Below, piece by piece: positions 1-10,112 of a DNA stretch of 34,226 bases. The first letter of the stretch is position 1; each line of letters starts with the position of its first letter. A program made the position numbers and the translations under genes. The notes under the pieces were generated by a model. That model saw only the letters and a list, made by a program, of their open reading frames with translations, had not been told where the DNA came from and searched no databases. Source of the DNA: Planctomycetota bacterium (lineage in GTDB: Bacteria > Planctomycetota > OFTM77); assembly GCA_029260795.1 (NCBI GenBank), contig JAJDCO010000021.1:1-34226 (forward strand), written 5' to 3'.

Positions 1-234
1 CGAAATGCTCCAGACCGTCCCCTCGGAGGCCCGAATTCATTCGGGTGGGAGGTCGTCAACCTCGCCTCCGCTCGATCAGGCGGATTCAACGTTCAACGTT
101 CAGATCTTCAAGTCGGCGCGCTGGAGCTTTTTCAACGCTCGGGTTTCAGTTCGCTTCGCAGTCGGTCGCGCGTGACGATTACCGTCGGTGGCTCCGCCTT
201 CTCGCACGGGCATGGGGTACAGCGGCCCGAACGG
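1..234 (+). repeat. Dispersed repeat, copy 1 (partner of 33972-34226)
   Basis: This segment aligns end to end with 33972-34226 in the same orientation, with nine substitutions and one 21-bp length difference by eye. The length difference comes from a TTCAACG 7-mer present twice here (near 95-108) and five times in the other copy. The segment contains a tight palindrome, CCCGAAT-TC-ATTCGGG, and a GAGGT/ACCTC hairpin. It ends at 219-234 with acagcggcccgaacgg, which differs at two positions from the 16-bp motif ending the other copy. No convincing protein is encoded. The window starts exactly where the homology starts, so the true left border is unknown. Confidence 0.95.
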
Positions 235-777
235 CGTGCGGCAGGTCGCGCCACCTAATCCTCGTGGCCTGTCGGCGGGGCGATTTGCCTTCGAAGAGCG
301 TGGGTGAGAGAGCGGTGCGCGAGAAGCCCTCCCGCTCGACGGAATCCCAGCTTTGCAACACGAGACGGTGTTTTCTGGGGAGCGGAGCGTCGTGACCGAA
401 CGGGCTCTCTTGTTGCACTAAAATGAGGTAAGGGTGGCGGCTAGCCAACAGGCCTCCTTCCCTGACAAGGCTGGCCAAGACTGCCCCGACAGGCCTAGGT
501 TTTTGCAACCTTGGGGTTCAGTCACCCTATCCTCCTTTCCTGACTCCTCCGTTTGAGACTGAGTTCTGAGCGCTGCGGCTCACGCGCCCTGAAAGGGCTG
601 CCCTGAAAGGGCGCATTCGGATTCGCTCCGTGCGTTCCCCGATTTGCAGACGAGCGCGTCTCTCCTTCGGGAGCGCGGGCGACCCGTCCCTCGAGATTCG
701 TTGGGGGCGATGACGCCCATCGCGGCCCTGCGGGCTTCGCGACCTATTCTCCAAAGCTCGGGCCCGTTCGACGCCGT
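235..777. other. Gene-free stretch with repeat fragments
   Basis: No reading frame here looks like a real protein; frames exist on both strands but show no recognisable domain and overlap one another. The stretch contains gagagagcgg at 306-315, a core also found in the palindrome at 6868-7085 and at a similar distance from its ACAG start (87 versus 85 bp). It also contains the 14-mer gctttgcaacacga at 350-363, which recurs exactly at 33961-33974 just outside the second terminal repeat. It looks like eroded or rearranged dispersed-repeat sequence. Confidence 0.55.
584..614. terminator. GC-rich palindrome, possible terminator of the HNH gene
   Basis: Two copies of GCCCTGAAAGGGC lie almost back to back inside a larger palindrome, with GCGCCCT on the left and AGGGCGC on the right. 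Each half can fold alone or the whole can form one hairpin. It lies about 160 bp downstream of the stop of the minus-strand HNH gene and has no clear T-run, so a terminator role is only possible. Confidence 0.35.
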
Positions 778-1092
778 TCAGCGGCGCGTTCGAATCCGGC
801 CTGTCGAGTGCCGGCCTCGGATCCAGGCGACGAACTTGCCGATCTCTTGATGCTCGAGAAGCCGCTCGACGGTGTTCCACTCACGGCCGAGCTCCTTCTC
901 GCAGGCGAAGCGATGGATGGCACTGTGGCAGTCGCGGCAGATGTCGATGCCTCGTTCCATCTCCGTGCGCTCGAACCGCTTCTTGAACCACTTGTTCGAG
1001 TGCAGCGACCGCGGAATGAGATGATGAAACGTGAGAGGACGCGCGCGCTCGCACAGGCGGCAGGGGCGCGATGTCGGCTGAGACGGCACCAT
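778..1092 (-). CDS. Small HNH-motif protein
   Basis: A 104-residue protein with two zinc-type knuckles, CRLC near residues 11-14 and CRDC near 52-55. Between and after them are the HHLIPRS motif (about 23-29) and CHSAIH (about 55-60), the His-Asn-His-like core of HNH nucleases. The C-terminal part (KELGREWNT...KFVAWIRGR) resembles stand-alone HNH proteins of about 100 residues common in environmental bacteria. I chose the ATG at 1092 because the domain begins ten residues later and the longer upstream frame is antisense to the GNAT gene. It is divergent from the GNAT gene with a 90-bp gap. Family membership suggests a DNA-binding or nicking activity; the target is unknown. It borders repeat-derived sequence, but nothing shows that it acts on the repeats. 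Confidence 0.8.
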   Translation of the reverse strand: MVPSQPTSRPCRLCERARPLTFHHLIPRSLHSNKWFKKRFERTEMERGIDICRDCHSAIHRFACEKELGREWNTVERLLEHQEIGKFVAWIRGRHSTGRIRTRR

Positions 1093-1182
1093 GAGGCTCG
1101 ATTGTCCGCGAGCTCTCGACCCCTGGCAACCCACCAGATACGGTATCCACGGCGAACCTCGAGGACTCACGGGAGCTGAACG

Positions 1183-1710
1183 ATGACTGAATCCGAAGCA
1201 CGGCCACATCCGGAGGCTGAAGTGAATCCACCGCCGACGATTCGCACCGATCGCCGACCGGGAGACTTTGGCCGCGTCGTCGAGCTGCATGGGCGGCTGT
1301 ATGCCGACGAGTATGGCTTCGATGAGACGTTCGAGGCCGACGTGGCCGAGCCCCTCGCTCAGTACATCCTGTCCGCGTCGCCGCGAGAGCGACTCTGGCT
1401 TGCCCAACGTGAAGAGCAGCTGGTGGGCTGTATCGCCATCGTGGCCGCCACGGACGAGGTCGCTCAGCTGCGATGGGTCCTCGTCGATCCCAGTGCGCGC
1501 GGAATGGGGCTGGGCAAGAGGCTCTTGAACGCAGCCGTCGCGTTCTCGTCCGCGGCCGGCTACCAATCCATCATCTTGTGGACGGTCAGCACCTTGGTGA
1601 CCGCCGGACATCTCTACCGCTCGGTCGGTTTCCGCAAGGTCGAGGAATCGCGGGCCCACCGGTGGGGGAGAGACGTGATCGAGGAGCGTCACGAGCTGGC
1701 GCTGCGCTGA
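1183..1710 (+). CDS. GNAT-family N-acetyltransferase
   Basis: A 175-residue protein with a GNAT fold. The acetyl-CoA-binding motif A is visible as RWVLVDPSARGMGLGKRLL (about residues 104-122, Q/RxxGxG/A type), preceded by the central strands LWLAQREEQLVGCIAIV and followed by LYRSVGFRKVEE typical of motif B. It closely resembles the acetyltransferase half of MarR-GNAT fusion proteins, but no MarR winged helix precedes it; the first 30 residues look disordered and Pro-rich. Such enzymes move acetyl from acetyl-CoA to an amine substrate, which cannot be guessed here. The ATG at 1183 lies 90 bp from the divergent HNH start. An in-frame ATG is absent until well inside the domain, supporting this start. 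Confidence 0.88.
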   Translation: MTESEARPHPEAEVNPPPTIRTDRRPGDFGRVVELHGRLYADEYGFDETFEADVAEPLAQYILSASPRERLWLAQREEQLVGCIAIVAATDEVAQLRWVLVDPSARGMGLGKRLLNAAVAFSSAAGYQSIILWTVSTLVTAGHLYRSVGFRKVEESRAHRWGRDVIEERHELALR

Positions 1711-1844
1711 GCGCGGAAGGGAACCGCTCTCTCTTCGACGGGACTCGATCGGGCGATCGGCCCGACGTCGGTGGTTGTCGTGTCAGGTCCTTCGAGCCGG
1801 ACTCCGTTCGCGCCTGTGCAAGCGCTTCCGAGTAGAATCCCAGG

Positions 1845-3886
1845 ATGCAGCGGCGTGTGCGACATTGGCTGATCGGGCTGGCGATCCTGGCGCTCATCGG
1901 GCTCGAGCTCGGGCTGGGATACTATCGTCAGCAAACGGCGATCGGGGAAGCGCTCGAGGCGGGCCTCGGGCGGGCGGGACGTGCTTTCGAGCGCGAGGCG
2001 GCCGAGCTGCGTCGGCAGCTCCAAAACCCGCGCGACCAAGCGCTCTATCTCGCCCGGCTCACCAGTCTCAACGACCTCGCGTCGACCGAGTGGCGCACCG
2101 ACGACGATCGACTCGCCCATGACGTCGCCCGAGAGGATCTCGAGTCGTTCCTGCACCTCTTCACCGACTTTCTCCGAGTGCAGGTGGTCGATGATCGGGG
2201 GCATGTCCGGTGCCGCTTGGAGCGCATCGGTGCGATGGGAGGGAGCGTCGGCGTCGCGTCCCTCCCCTGGGTGTCGCTCGGTGAGCGTACCGGCGTCGTG
2301 CCACCGGCACCGGGAGCCGTGCGTGTCCAAGGGATCCATCGGGACGCGGAGCGCCTCGACCTGGCGGAGCGCAATCGACAGGTCATCACCTTCGAGGCGG
2401 CGCTCGCGGACGGAGCGGGCACGCTGCTGCTCGACTTCTTCGCGGTACCACTGCTCGAGCGGGCGCGTCACAGCGTCACCGTTCCCGGCGGCGAGGCGTA
2501 TCTCGTCGATGGTGAGGGGAGGCGGGTCTCCGCCCTGCTCGAGGAAGAGGAAGGACTCTCTCAGCCACTGCCTCCGGTCGTTCGACGGAGCCTGATCGAG
2601 CGAGGGCAAGACTCGGTGGCCTATCGTGAGGACCGATTCCTCGCCACGACTCTCGAAACGGATCCTCACTGGTTGTTGGTGCAACGCCTACCCGAGCGCG
2701 CGTTGATCGGATCAGCGGTTCGGCTCGGGGTCGAGTTCCAGCAGACGCTCCTCCTGGTCGGCGTGACCGTGATCATCCTGATCATCATCGGCGTCGTGAC
2801 GCTCCGACTCAGCGCTCGGGAGAGCCAGTACCACAACTTGCTCGAGGGCGTTGGCGACGCCCTCCTGATCATCGAGCCCGACAGCGGCTCGATCGTCGAC
2901 ACCAACCGCGCCGCGCGCGAGCTCGTGGCCGAAGGACCCGACATCCGGACCTTGTTCGACCTCGTGCCACCGGCTCGGCGCAGCGCGCTCGAGGAAGCCT
3001 GCCGGAGAAGTGCCGGCGGCGAGTCGATCGATCTCCACGATTGGCGCTTGGCGGCCGATTGGCAGGAGCGGCCGGTGGACATTCGACTGGTCCGAGTGCA
3101 GCTCGGCGCCGCGCCGCGTCTTCAGGTCGGCATGCGGGATCTTCGGGAGCGTCGTACGCTCGAGCAGCGCTTGCGTCACGCCGAGCGTCTGTCGGACCTG
3201 GGACGGCTCACGGCGGGAGTCGCGCACGAGATCAACAACCCTCTCGAGGGTATCGCCAACTACCTCGCGCTGCTCGATCGCTCCGGTGACGATGCGGAGC
3301 GTCGGAGCCGATACCTCGAGATGGTGCGTCAGGGTTTCGATCGCGTGCGCACGATCGTGCGCGATCTGCTCACTTTCGCTCAGCCGCGCCAGCCGCGTCG
3401 GGAGCGTCTCGATCTGCCGGCCGTTCTCGAGGATGTCGAGCGCATCGCGCAGTACGATCGCGGTCTGAAAGGCATCACCCTCGAGAACGAGTTCCCTCGA
3501 AGCCTCCCCGAGGTGTGGGGCGATCGGGTCGGTCTGGAGCAGGTCTTCCTGAATCTGATCCTCAACGCCGGGCAGGCCATGCGAGGCGCCGGCACGCTGC
3601 ATGTCCGCCTCGAGCGGGTCGAGGACGGGATCCAGATCGAGCTCGCCGACACGGGGCCCGGCATCGCGCCCGAGGCCCTCGAGCGGCTGTTCGATCCCTT
3701 TTTCACGACCCGACCCGAAGGGACAGGGCTCGGACTCGCCATTTCGTTCGGTATCATCGGCGCCCACGGCGGTGAGATCCGGGCCGCCAATCGGCCCGAG
3801 GGCGGCGCGGTCTTTCGCGTCTTGCTGCCGGTGGAGCGGGAACAGGTTGAGCGACTCTCCGAGAGTCGAGAGAGCGAGGAGAGGGG

Positions 3887-3890
<4 letters not shown>
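1845..3890 (+). CDS. Membrane sensor histidine kinase (NtrB-like)
   Basis: A 681-residue two-component kinase. TM1 is at about residues 8-25 and TM2 at about 300-322 (LLLVGVTVIILIIIGVV), enclosing a periplasmic sensor region of about 270 residues, long enough for a double-Cache-type fold; its ligand is unknown. A PAS-like segment follows (about 328-430), then HisKA with the phospho-acceptor in AGVAHEINNPLEG (His461), then HATPase_c with N-box NLILNAGQAM, G1 DTGPGIAP, F-box FDPFFTTRPEGTGLGLAI. The NNPL H-box and TGLGL box are typical of NtrB/AtoS-type kinases pairing with sigma54 activators. Its stop overlaps the start of the next gene by 4 bp (ATGA), implying translational coupling with the response regulator. 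The C-terminal tail is acidic and Ser/Arg-rich. Confidence 0.95.
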
Positions 3891-5257
<1,367 letters not shown>

Positions 5258-5298
5258 GGTGAGCCCCTGGTGCCCGAGCGGCGTTCTCCGGGCGATCT

Positions 5299-5329
5299 CG
5301 AAACTCGGAGCCTGGCTGTCGAGTTTTCG
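5299..5329 (+). terminator. Hairpin after the response regulator
   Basis: CGAAACTCG pairs with CGAGTTTTCG (one extra T) across a 12-nt loop, about 40 bp after the response-regulator stop and 100 bp before the peptidase start. No separate T-run follows, so intrinsic termination is plausible but not strong. Confidence 0.4.
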
Positions 5330-5429
5330 TACCAACCTCGTCGGCGTTCGATCGTCTGTTGAACGATGACGATCCTCGCCCGGTCTGAACGGCGAGCCCC
5401 CCCGCGAGCGTTCCGATCTGGAGGAGTTG

Positions 5430-6845
5430 ATGAAGCGCAGCCTGTGTGTCGTGCTGTCGTGTCTGTTCGCCGTCGCAGGAACCGCCGTCGCAGGAACCGT
5501 GGCAGCCGACGACGATGCGTCGGCCCTCTTCGAGGAAGCCCAGAAGCTCTCGAAGCGCGGCAACTACCCGAAGGCTCGCCGGCTCTATCGCGAGCTCGAA
5601 GAGCAGCACCCGGACTTTCCGCTGATCGAAGCCGTGCGCTTCTACACGCGCGAGAAGAACCCACTCCTCGCGATCGACACGGTCCTCGACAGCGGCGATT
5701 CGGCCAACCGCGTCGACGTGTTCATCACCGGGGACGGCTACCTCCTCGAGCCCAAAGCGCAGAAGGCGCTCGTTCAAGGTGCCGATCGCGTCACCAAGGC
5801 GTTCTTTCGCAATCCGACCCTGCACGAGTATCAGGGCTACTTCAACATTCACCGCATGAATGTGGCCAGCCAGGAGAACGGCGTCGACGGCAACGGGCGC
5901 GACTACGACACTGCCTTCAATGCGCAGGCTTCGGGCGGCGCGCAAGGTCAGGTGACGGTGGACCGCGGTGTCGTGCAGCAGTACTTGCGGGCCTCACCCG
6001 CCAACGATGGTCTCGCGATCGTGCTGGTGCGGATGGGGAGCCTGGGAACGGGCGGCGGCGGCGTGGCCGTCGTCGGCGGCGAGAATGCCGGCACGATCAT
6101 CCACGAGTTCGGCCATGCGTTCGCGCGCCTCTCCGACGAGTACTCCTCCGACACGGGCGATCGCGGCGCGCCGCGCGATGGCCTCAACATCTCGAACAGC
6201 CCCAACCTGGATGAGGTGCCGTGGAAGCACTTCATCGAAGCGAAGATCCCGGGCGTGGGAGCGTTCGAAGGTGCGGACGGTCGGGCCAAAGGCGCCTGGA
6301 AGCCGACGGCCCGCGGCTGCGCGATGGACGGCAGCGGAGACTACTGCGCGGTCTGTCGCGAATCCGTCGTGCTGTCGATCTATGCGATGGTCGATCCGAT
6401 CGATGCCCTTCAACCGGAGTCGGGAGAGATCACATTGCCGGGAGGCCAGGCGGCCGAGTTCACGACGACAGTGCTGCAGCCGGCCTCGCATCCCTTGCAG
6501 GTCGAGTGGTACTTCACGCCCTTCGACACCACCGGCCCCTCCAATGACGCGGAGCCCGAGGTCGTCGGTGCCGCGCGCGGCTGGCGCCGCGCACCGCGCA
6601 TCCAGCGTCGAGAGATGCCGCCGCTGATCGGTGAGGCGCAGAAAGGCAAGAGCAAGAAGACCCGCGACGGTCGCGTCGAGAACACCTTCACGATCGCGGG
6701 CGACGATCTCACACCCGGCCGCTACCGACTGGTCGTCCGAGTGCTCGACGAAGCCAAGCCCCGAGGCGCGCAGTTCCCGTGGGTCGTCGAAGACAAGCAC
6801 AAGCTCCTCGAGTCCCGTCGCGCCTGGAACATCGTCGTGGAGTGA
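5430..6845 (+). CDS. Secreted M64-family metallopeptidase
   Basis: A 471-residue exported protein. A Sec signal peptide covers about residues 1-27 and contains a 15-bp tandem duplication that encodes two VAGT-like units. A short helical region (about 30-60) follows. The catalytic motif HEFGHAFARLSDEY begins at His225; HExGH plus LxDEY is the signature of peptidase family M64 (IgA-type zinc peptidases). A Gly-rich strand, GTGGGGVAVVGG, precedes it, and the C-terminal 170 residues look like a beta-sandwich (EITLPGGQAAEF...VEWYF). I chose the ATG at 5430 because GGAGG at 5420-5424 leaves 5 nt of spacing; the TTG at 5427 would abut the Shine-Dalgarno. The natural substrate is unknown; family activity on IgA should not be assumed in a free-living organism. 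It may be under the control of the kinase/regulator pair just upstream, which is inference from position only. Confidence 0.93.
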   Translation: MKRSLCVVLSCLFAVAGTAVAGTVAADDDASALFEEAQKLSKRGNYPKARRLYRELEEQHPDFPLIEAVRFYTREKNPLLAIDTVLDSGDSANRVDVFITGDGYLLEPKAQKALVQGADRVTKAFFRNPTLHEYQGYFNIHRMNVASQENGVDGNGRDYDTAFNAQASGGAQGQVTVDRGVVQQYLRASPANDGLAIVLVRMGSLGTGGGGVAVVGGENAGTIIHEFGHAFARLSDEYSSDTGDRGAPRDGLNISNSPNLDEVPWKHFIEAKIPGVGAFEGADGRAKGAWKPTARGCAMDGSGDYCAVCRESVVLSIYAMVDPIDALQPESGEITLPGGQAAEFTTTVLQPASHPLQVEWYFTPFDTTGPSNDAEPEVVGAARGWRRAPRIQRREMPPLIGEAQKGKSKKTRDGRVENTFTIAGDDLTPGRYRLVVRVLDEAKPRGAQFPWVVEDKHKLLESRRAWNIVVE

Positions 6846-6867
6846 GTCGGGCTCGTTCGCGGAACGA

Positions 6868-7085
6868 ACAGAGACCCGAACGGATTTCGTCACGTCGGTG
6901 GTCGTCGCTTGTTCGACGGTGTCGGGCTCGTTCGCGACAGAGTGGCGTGAGCGAGAGAGCGGTTCCCCAAGAGCCGCTCTCTCACCTCCGAACCCCTCAC
7001 GCCACCGCTGTCCACCGTCACGCCGCGACGTCATTCACTATTCGCCGTGGCATCCGTTCGGGGCTCTGCCCGTTCGCGTCTCTGT
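6868..7085. mobile_element. MITE-like nested palindrome with 16-bp terminal inverted repeats
   Basis: The left end acagagacccgaacgg (6868-6883) is matched by the right end ccgttcgcgtctctgt (7070-7085), 15 of 16 positions as inverted repeats. Inside, gtggcgtgag (6942-6951) pairs perfectly with ctcacgccac (6996-7005), and inside that gagagagcgg (6953-6962) pairs perfectly with ccgctctctc (6974-6983). The left end is identical to the last 16 bases of the window (34211-34226). No protein is encoded and no target-site duplication is evident. The right end overlaps the stop region of the YdcF-like gene. It may be a non-autonomous transposable element or a bidirectional structured terminator between the converging genes. 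Confidence 0.6.
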
Positions 7086-8075
7086 TTATCCGGCCGGCGA
7101 GCGCAGGTAGTAGTACCACCAGGCCGCGACCTCGCGGGCGAGGAAGTATGGGGTCTTGAGCAGCGGGCGCGTTTCCTGTGCGGGTACGGTGTAGACCTTC
7201 AGGCCAGCTCGCTGGCTCGCCAATTGGATCCGCGGCAAGTGGAAGAACTGGCTCACGGCCAACACGCGTCCGTGTGGCTCGAGGCGCGCCAGTGTGTGCA
7301 AGGTTTGCTGGGTGCTCGTGCCTTCGAGGTCGAGCACGATGGCGTCGGGTGGCACGCCCGCTTCGACGGCGAGACGCCGCATGACCTCGGTCTCGTGGAA
7401 CTCGCCATCCCCGGGACCTCCCGACAAGATGAGCTTGGGGGCCAAGCCTGCCCGATACAGCTCACATCCCGTTCGCATGCGATCGGACAGCGCGAGCGAT
7501 GCCCCGCCGTCTGCGTAAGCCTTGGCTCCGAAGACGACGATGGCTTCGGCGGGACGTCGATAGTCGGTGCGCCCGTAGGTGAGGCACATCAGCAATGGAA
7601 ACGCGGCGGCGGCGATTGCCAGGCAGGCGCCATTGACCAGCCAGCGGCGAGGAGAGCCAGGGACCGGTTGAAGGCCCCCGGTAGACCAGGCCGCGAGGAG
7701 GCAGCTCAGGGCGATCGGAAGCGACGCCGGGAGCCAGTGTCCGGTCTCCAAGTCACCTCGAGCCAGGAGCGCGAGATACTGCACGGCATTGGCGAGGGTG
7801 ATCCCGGCCAGTGTGAGCGCGACACCCGCCGAGAGGCGAAGCGCACGTCGCGTTCGGGCGAGCCCGGTGGCGTGGGCAATCAAGACGGCCGCGGCCAAGG
7901 CGAGCACGAAGAGTTGCACCGGCATCGGCAGGAAGCGCAGGTCGATCCACCACAGGTTGGCGTCGAACTCACCGAACGCGCTGCGCGTCAGGTTGATGAG
8001 CGCGAACGCGCCGAGCGCGAGCGCGCAGCCGCGACCTATCTCGGCCGCCGACGGCACACACTGACGAATCCTCAT
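7086..8075 (-). CDS. YdcF/DUF218-domain membrane protein (ElyC/SanA-like)
   Basis: A 329-residue protein with about four N-terminal membrane helices (residues 10-170), then a soluble DUF218 domain (about 178-320). Domain hallmarks are the strand AIVVFGAKAYADGGAS, the helix SDRMRTGCELYRAGLAPKLILSGG, the acidic/Thr motif LDLEGTSTQQTL and VSQFFHLPRIQLASQRAGL near the end. Related proteins (ElyC, SanA, YdcF) are linked to envelope integrity, peptidoglycan-precursor handling and vancomycin tolerance in enterobacteria, but their biochemical activity is poorly defined. I start at the ATG at 8075, preceded on its strand by a GGGAGGG Shine-Dalgarno; upstream in-frame starts would be antisense to the permease. 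The TAA stop (7086-7088) touches the palindromic element. It is divergent from the permease with a 118-bp shared promoter region. Confidence 0.87.
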   Translation of the reverse strand: MRIRQCVPSAAEIGRGCALALGAFALINLTRSAFGEFDANLWWIDLRFLPMPVQLFVLALAAAVLIAHATGLARTRRALRLSAGVALTLAGITLANAVQYLALLARGDLETGHWLPASLPIALSCLLAAWSTGGLQPVPGSPRRWLVNGACLAIAAAAFPLLMCLTYGRTDYRRPAEAIVVFGAKAYADGGASLALSDRMRTGCELYRAGLAPKLILSGGPGDGEFHETEVMRRLAVEAGVPPDAIVLDLEGTSTQQTLHTLARLEPHGRVLAVSQFFHLPRIQLASQRAGLKVYTVPAQETRPLLKTPYFLAREVAAWWYYYLRSPAG

Positions 8076-8193
8076 GGGACCCTCCCTTCCCGCATCGAGG
8101 ACACCTGCCGCGACATCTTCGATCCGAAAGGTTACCATCCCCCGCGCTGATTGGCACCGTTCGCCGGGCCGCGGAGAAGAGGAGCTCCTCGCG

Positions 8194-9540
8194 ATGACAT
8201 CGAGCCGCCGTCTCGGTCCATTCGACGCGACGATGATCGTCATGGGCGGCATCATTGGCGTCGGTGTCTTCCTCTCGCCGACGAACATCGGCGGCTATCT
8301 CGGCGAGCCGATGTGGGTGCTCCTCGCCTGGGCCATCGGCGGCCTGATCGCGATGACGGGGGCGTTGACCTTCGCCGAGCTCGGAGCGGCGTACCCGCAC
8401 GCGGGCGGACAGTATGTCTACATTCGACGAGCGTTCGGGCCGTTCATCGCTTTCGTGTACGCGTGCGTGCTCTTGTTCGTGATCACGACCGGGGCGCTGG
8501 CGGTGGTGGCGGACTTCTTCGCGGCGCGGCTGATCGAGCTGGTGCCGGCCTGGGCCGAGTCGGGCGAGCTCGGCCGATCGATCCTGGCCGCTTCTGTGAT
8601 CGTCGTGCTCACCGGTGCGAACCTCTTCGGTATTCGAATCGGTGCGCGCATTCAGACGATCTGCATGGTGCTCAAGCTGCTCGCGATCGTGGTGCTGATC
8701 GGCGGGGGGGCGATCTATGCCTTCGGGGACGCCGGTCCGGTGGCCGCGGAGGCCGCCGCGGAGATCCCGATGCGGCCCGCGCCCTGGCAAGGTCTGATCT
8801 TGGCGATCCTGCCCGTGCTGTTCTCGTACGGCGGCTGGCAGAACCTCTCGTACGTCTCACCCGAGATTCGCGATCCCCAGCGCAACCTGCCGCGAGCGGT
8901 CATCCTCGGCGTGATCGGTGTGATCTTGGTCTACACGTCGATCAACTGGGCCTATCTCCAAGTGCTGAGCGTGGACGCGGTCGCCACGGACAAGGACTTC
9001 GCCACGCGCGTTGCGAGGGCGACTCTCGGGGACGTCGGCGGCAGCTTCGTCAACGTCGCGATGGCGATCTCGGCCTTCGGCATCTGCGGTGTGATCGTGA
9101 TGGCGACGCCCCACGTCTACGTCGCGATGTCACGCGATGGTCTCTTCTTCAAAGCCTTCTCGAAGCGGAATGCCAAGACCGGCGCACCGGTGCTCGCCCT
9201 GATCCTCCAGGCAGCCGTGGCGCTGACGCATCTGTTCTCGGGTCAAGGCGGCAAGCTGATCGACTCGGTCGCGTTCGCCGATTGGATCTTCTTCAGCCTG
9301 GCCGGGCTCTCGCTCTTCGTGTTTCGCGTTCGGGAGCCCGAGACGCTGCGCCCGTATCGCGTCTGGGGTTATCCGTGGGTGCCGGGACTCTTCTGCACGC
9401 TCGCGATCAGCGTCGTGGTCGGCGCGATCTGGCAGGCGAAGTGGGAGACCACGGGCCTCGGCCTCGGCGTCTTCGCCGCGGGCGGCCTCCTGTATTGGCC
9501 GTGGCGCTGGTGGCGAGACCGCGCCTCCGAGACGGTGTGA
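8194..9540 (+). CDS. APC-superfamily amino acid permease
   Basis: A 448-residue integral membrane protein with about 12 helices. The first helix carries the APC substrate-binding signature GGIIGVGVFLSP, followed by TFAELGAAYPHAGGQYVYIRRAFGP, a conserved helix 2-3 block in amino acid permeases and exchangers (AA_permease_2). This family imports or exchanges amino acids using a proton or substrate gradient; the specific substrate is not deducible. I placed the start at the ATG at 8194 because AGAGGAG (8178-8184) gives 9-nt spacing and helix 1 follows at once; a longer frame would overlap the divergent gene. It is convergent with the MBL pseudogene, whose stop lies only 16 bp away, with no evident terminator between them. 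Confidence 0.92.
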   Translation: MTSSRRLGPFDATMIVMGGIIGVGVFLSPTNIGGYLGEPMWVLLAWAIGGLIAMTGALTFAELGAAYPHAGGQYVYIRRAFGPFIAFVYACVLLFVITTGALAVVADFFAARLIELVPAWAESGELGRSILAASVIVVLTGANLFGIRIGARIQTICMVLKLLAIVVLIGGGAIYAFGDAGPVAAEAAAEIPMRPAPWQGLILAILPVLFSYGGWQNLSYVSPEIRDPQRNLPRAVILGVIGVILVYTSINWAYLQVLSVDAVATDKDFATRVARATLGDVGGSFVNVAMAISAFGICGVIVMATPHVYVAMSRDGLFFKAFSKRNAKTGAPVLALILQAAVALTHLFSGQGGKLIDSVAFADWIFFSLAGLSLFVFRVREPETLRPYRVWGYPWVPGLFCTLAISVVVGAIWQAKWETTGLGLGVFAAGGLLYWPWRWWRDRASETV

Positions 9541-9556
9541 CCGCTCCGATTGCCGC

Positions 9557-9933
9557 TCACTGAGTCACGAACGTGAGCGTGTCGGTGATCCAGCAGAACT
9601 TCCAGTACGTGCCGCGATCGTAGACGAACCCCGACGGCCCGAAGCCGGCATTGATGATCTCGTCGATGCCCCCGATGTGATCGGCGTCGTAGTGCGTGGG
9701 ACCACATGATTGAGCTGCGAGATGCCGATCGTCTGCAGATACGGCTTGATGCGTTGAGTGCCCATGCCGTTGAAGCCGGCGTCGACCAGCAGCGACTGAC
9801 CAGTCGGAGAGACGATGAGCGTCGCGTCGCCTTGACCGACGTCGAGGTGATGGATCTTCAGCGTCTGGGCCTGCGTGGAGCCGGCACCGAGGGCGCCGTC
9901 GACGAGGGCAAGGGGGAGCCAGCGACGTGTCAT
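9557..9933 (-). pseudogene. MBL-fold hydrolase fragment (ComEC-C-like), frameshifted and truncated
   Basis: From the ATG at 9933 the reading frame gives a short signal peptide (MTRRWLPLALVDGALGAGSTQA) and the start of a ComEC/Rec2-type metallo-beta-lactamase fold: KIHHLDVGQGDATLIVSPTG, LLVDAGFNG, GISQLNHVV. Here the frame breaks near 9703. The metal-binding THYDADHIGG continues in another frame, with IIDEIINAG-like sequence after it and a stop at 9557. Deleting one base between GTGGTC and CCACGCAC explains the shift (expected HVVATHYDADHIGG). Even when repaired, the protein is only about 125 residues and ends in WKFCWITDTLTFVTQ, which does not look like the family, so a C-terminal deletion or fusion is likely as well. 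The shift could be an assembly error; the truncation could not. Intact relatives are secreted, about 300 or more residues long. Confidence 0.8.
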
Positions 9934-10052
9934 CTTCGATCTCTCGCAAAGTACCGGGGAGGGGCTTCGGCGGTCGTCGCGCGGACCGCGCGCTCGGTGT
10001 GTCACGGAGCCCGGGTCGCGGCAAATGGGCATTTCCGTGGCCCGAAACGAGA

Positions 10053-10082
10053 GCGGGGCAGCCACCTGAGTGGCTGCCCCGC
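10053..10082 (-). terminator. Perfect 13-bp hairpin after the EF-hand-like gene
   Basis: GCGGGGCAGCCAC and GTGGCTGCCCCGC form a perfect 13-bp stem with a CTGA loop. It lies 30 bp downstream of the stop of the minus-strand gene ending at 10113. The T-run expected on that strand is weak (TCTCGTTTC), yet the position and strength support a terminator. Confidence 0.75.
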
Positions 10083-10112
10083 GCGAAGCGTCTCGAGCTG
10101 AGCTGACGGAGG

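Noticed and set aside
420..540. Folded segment with acaggcct repeats as a tRNA or small RNA
   Set aside because: No cloverleaf with TTCRA loop, anticodon arm and acceptor pairing could be drawn.
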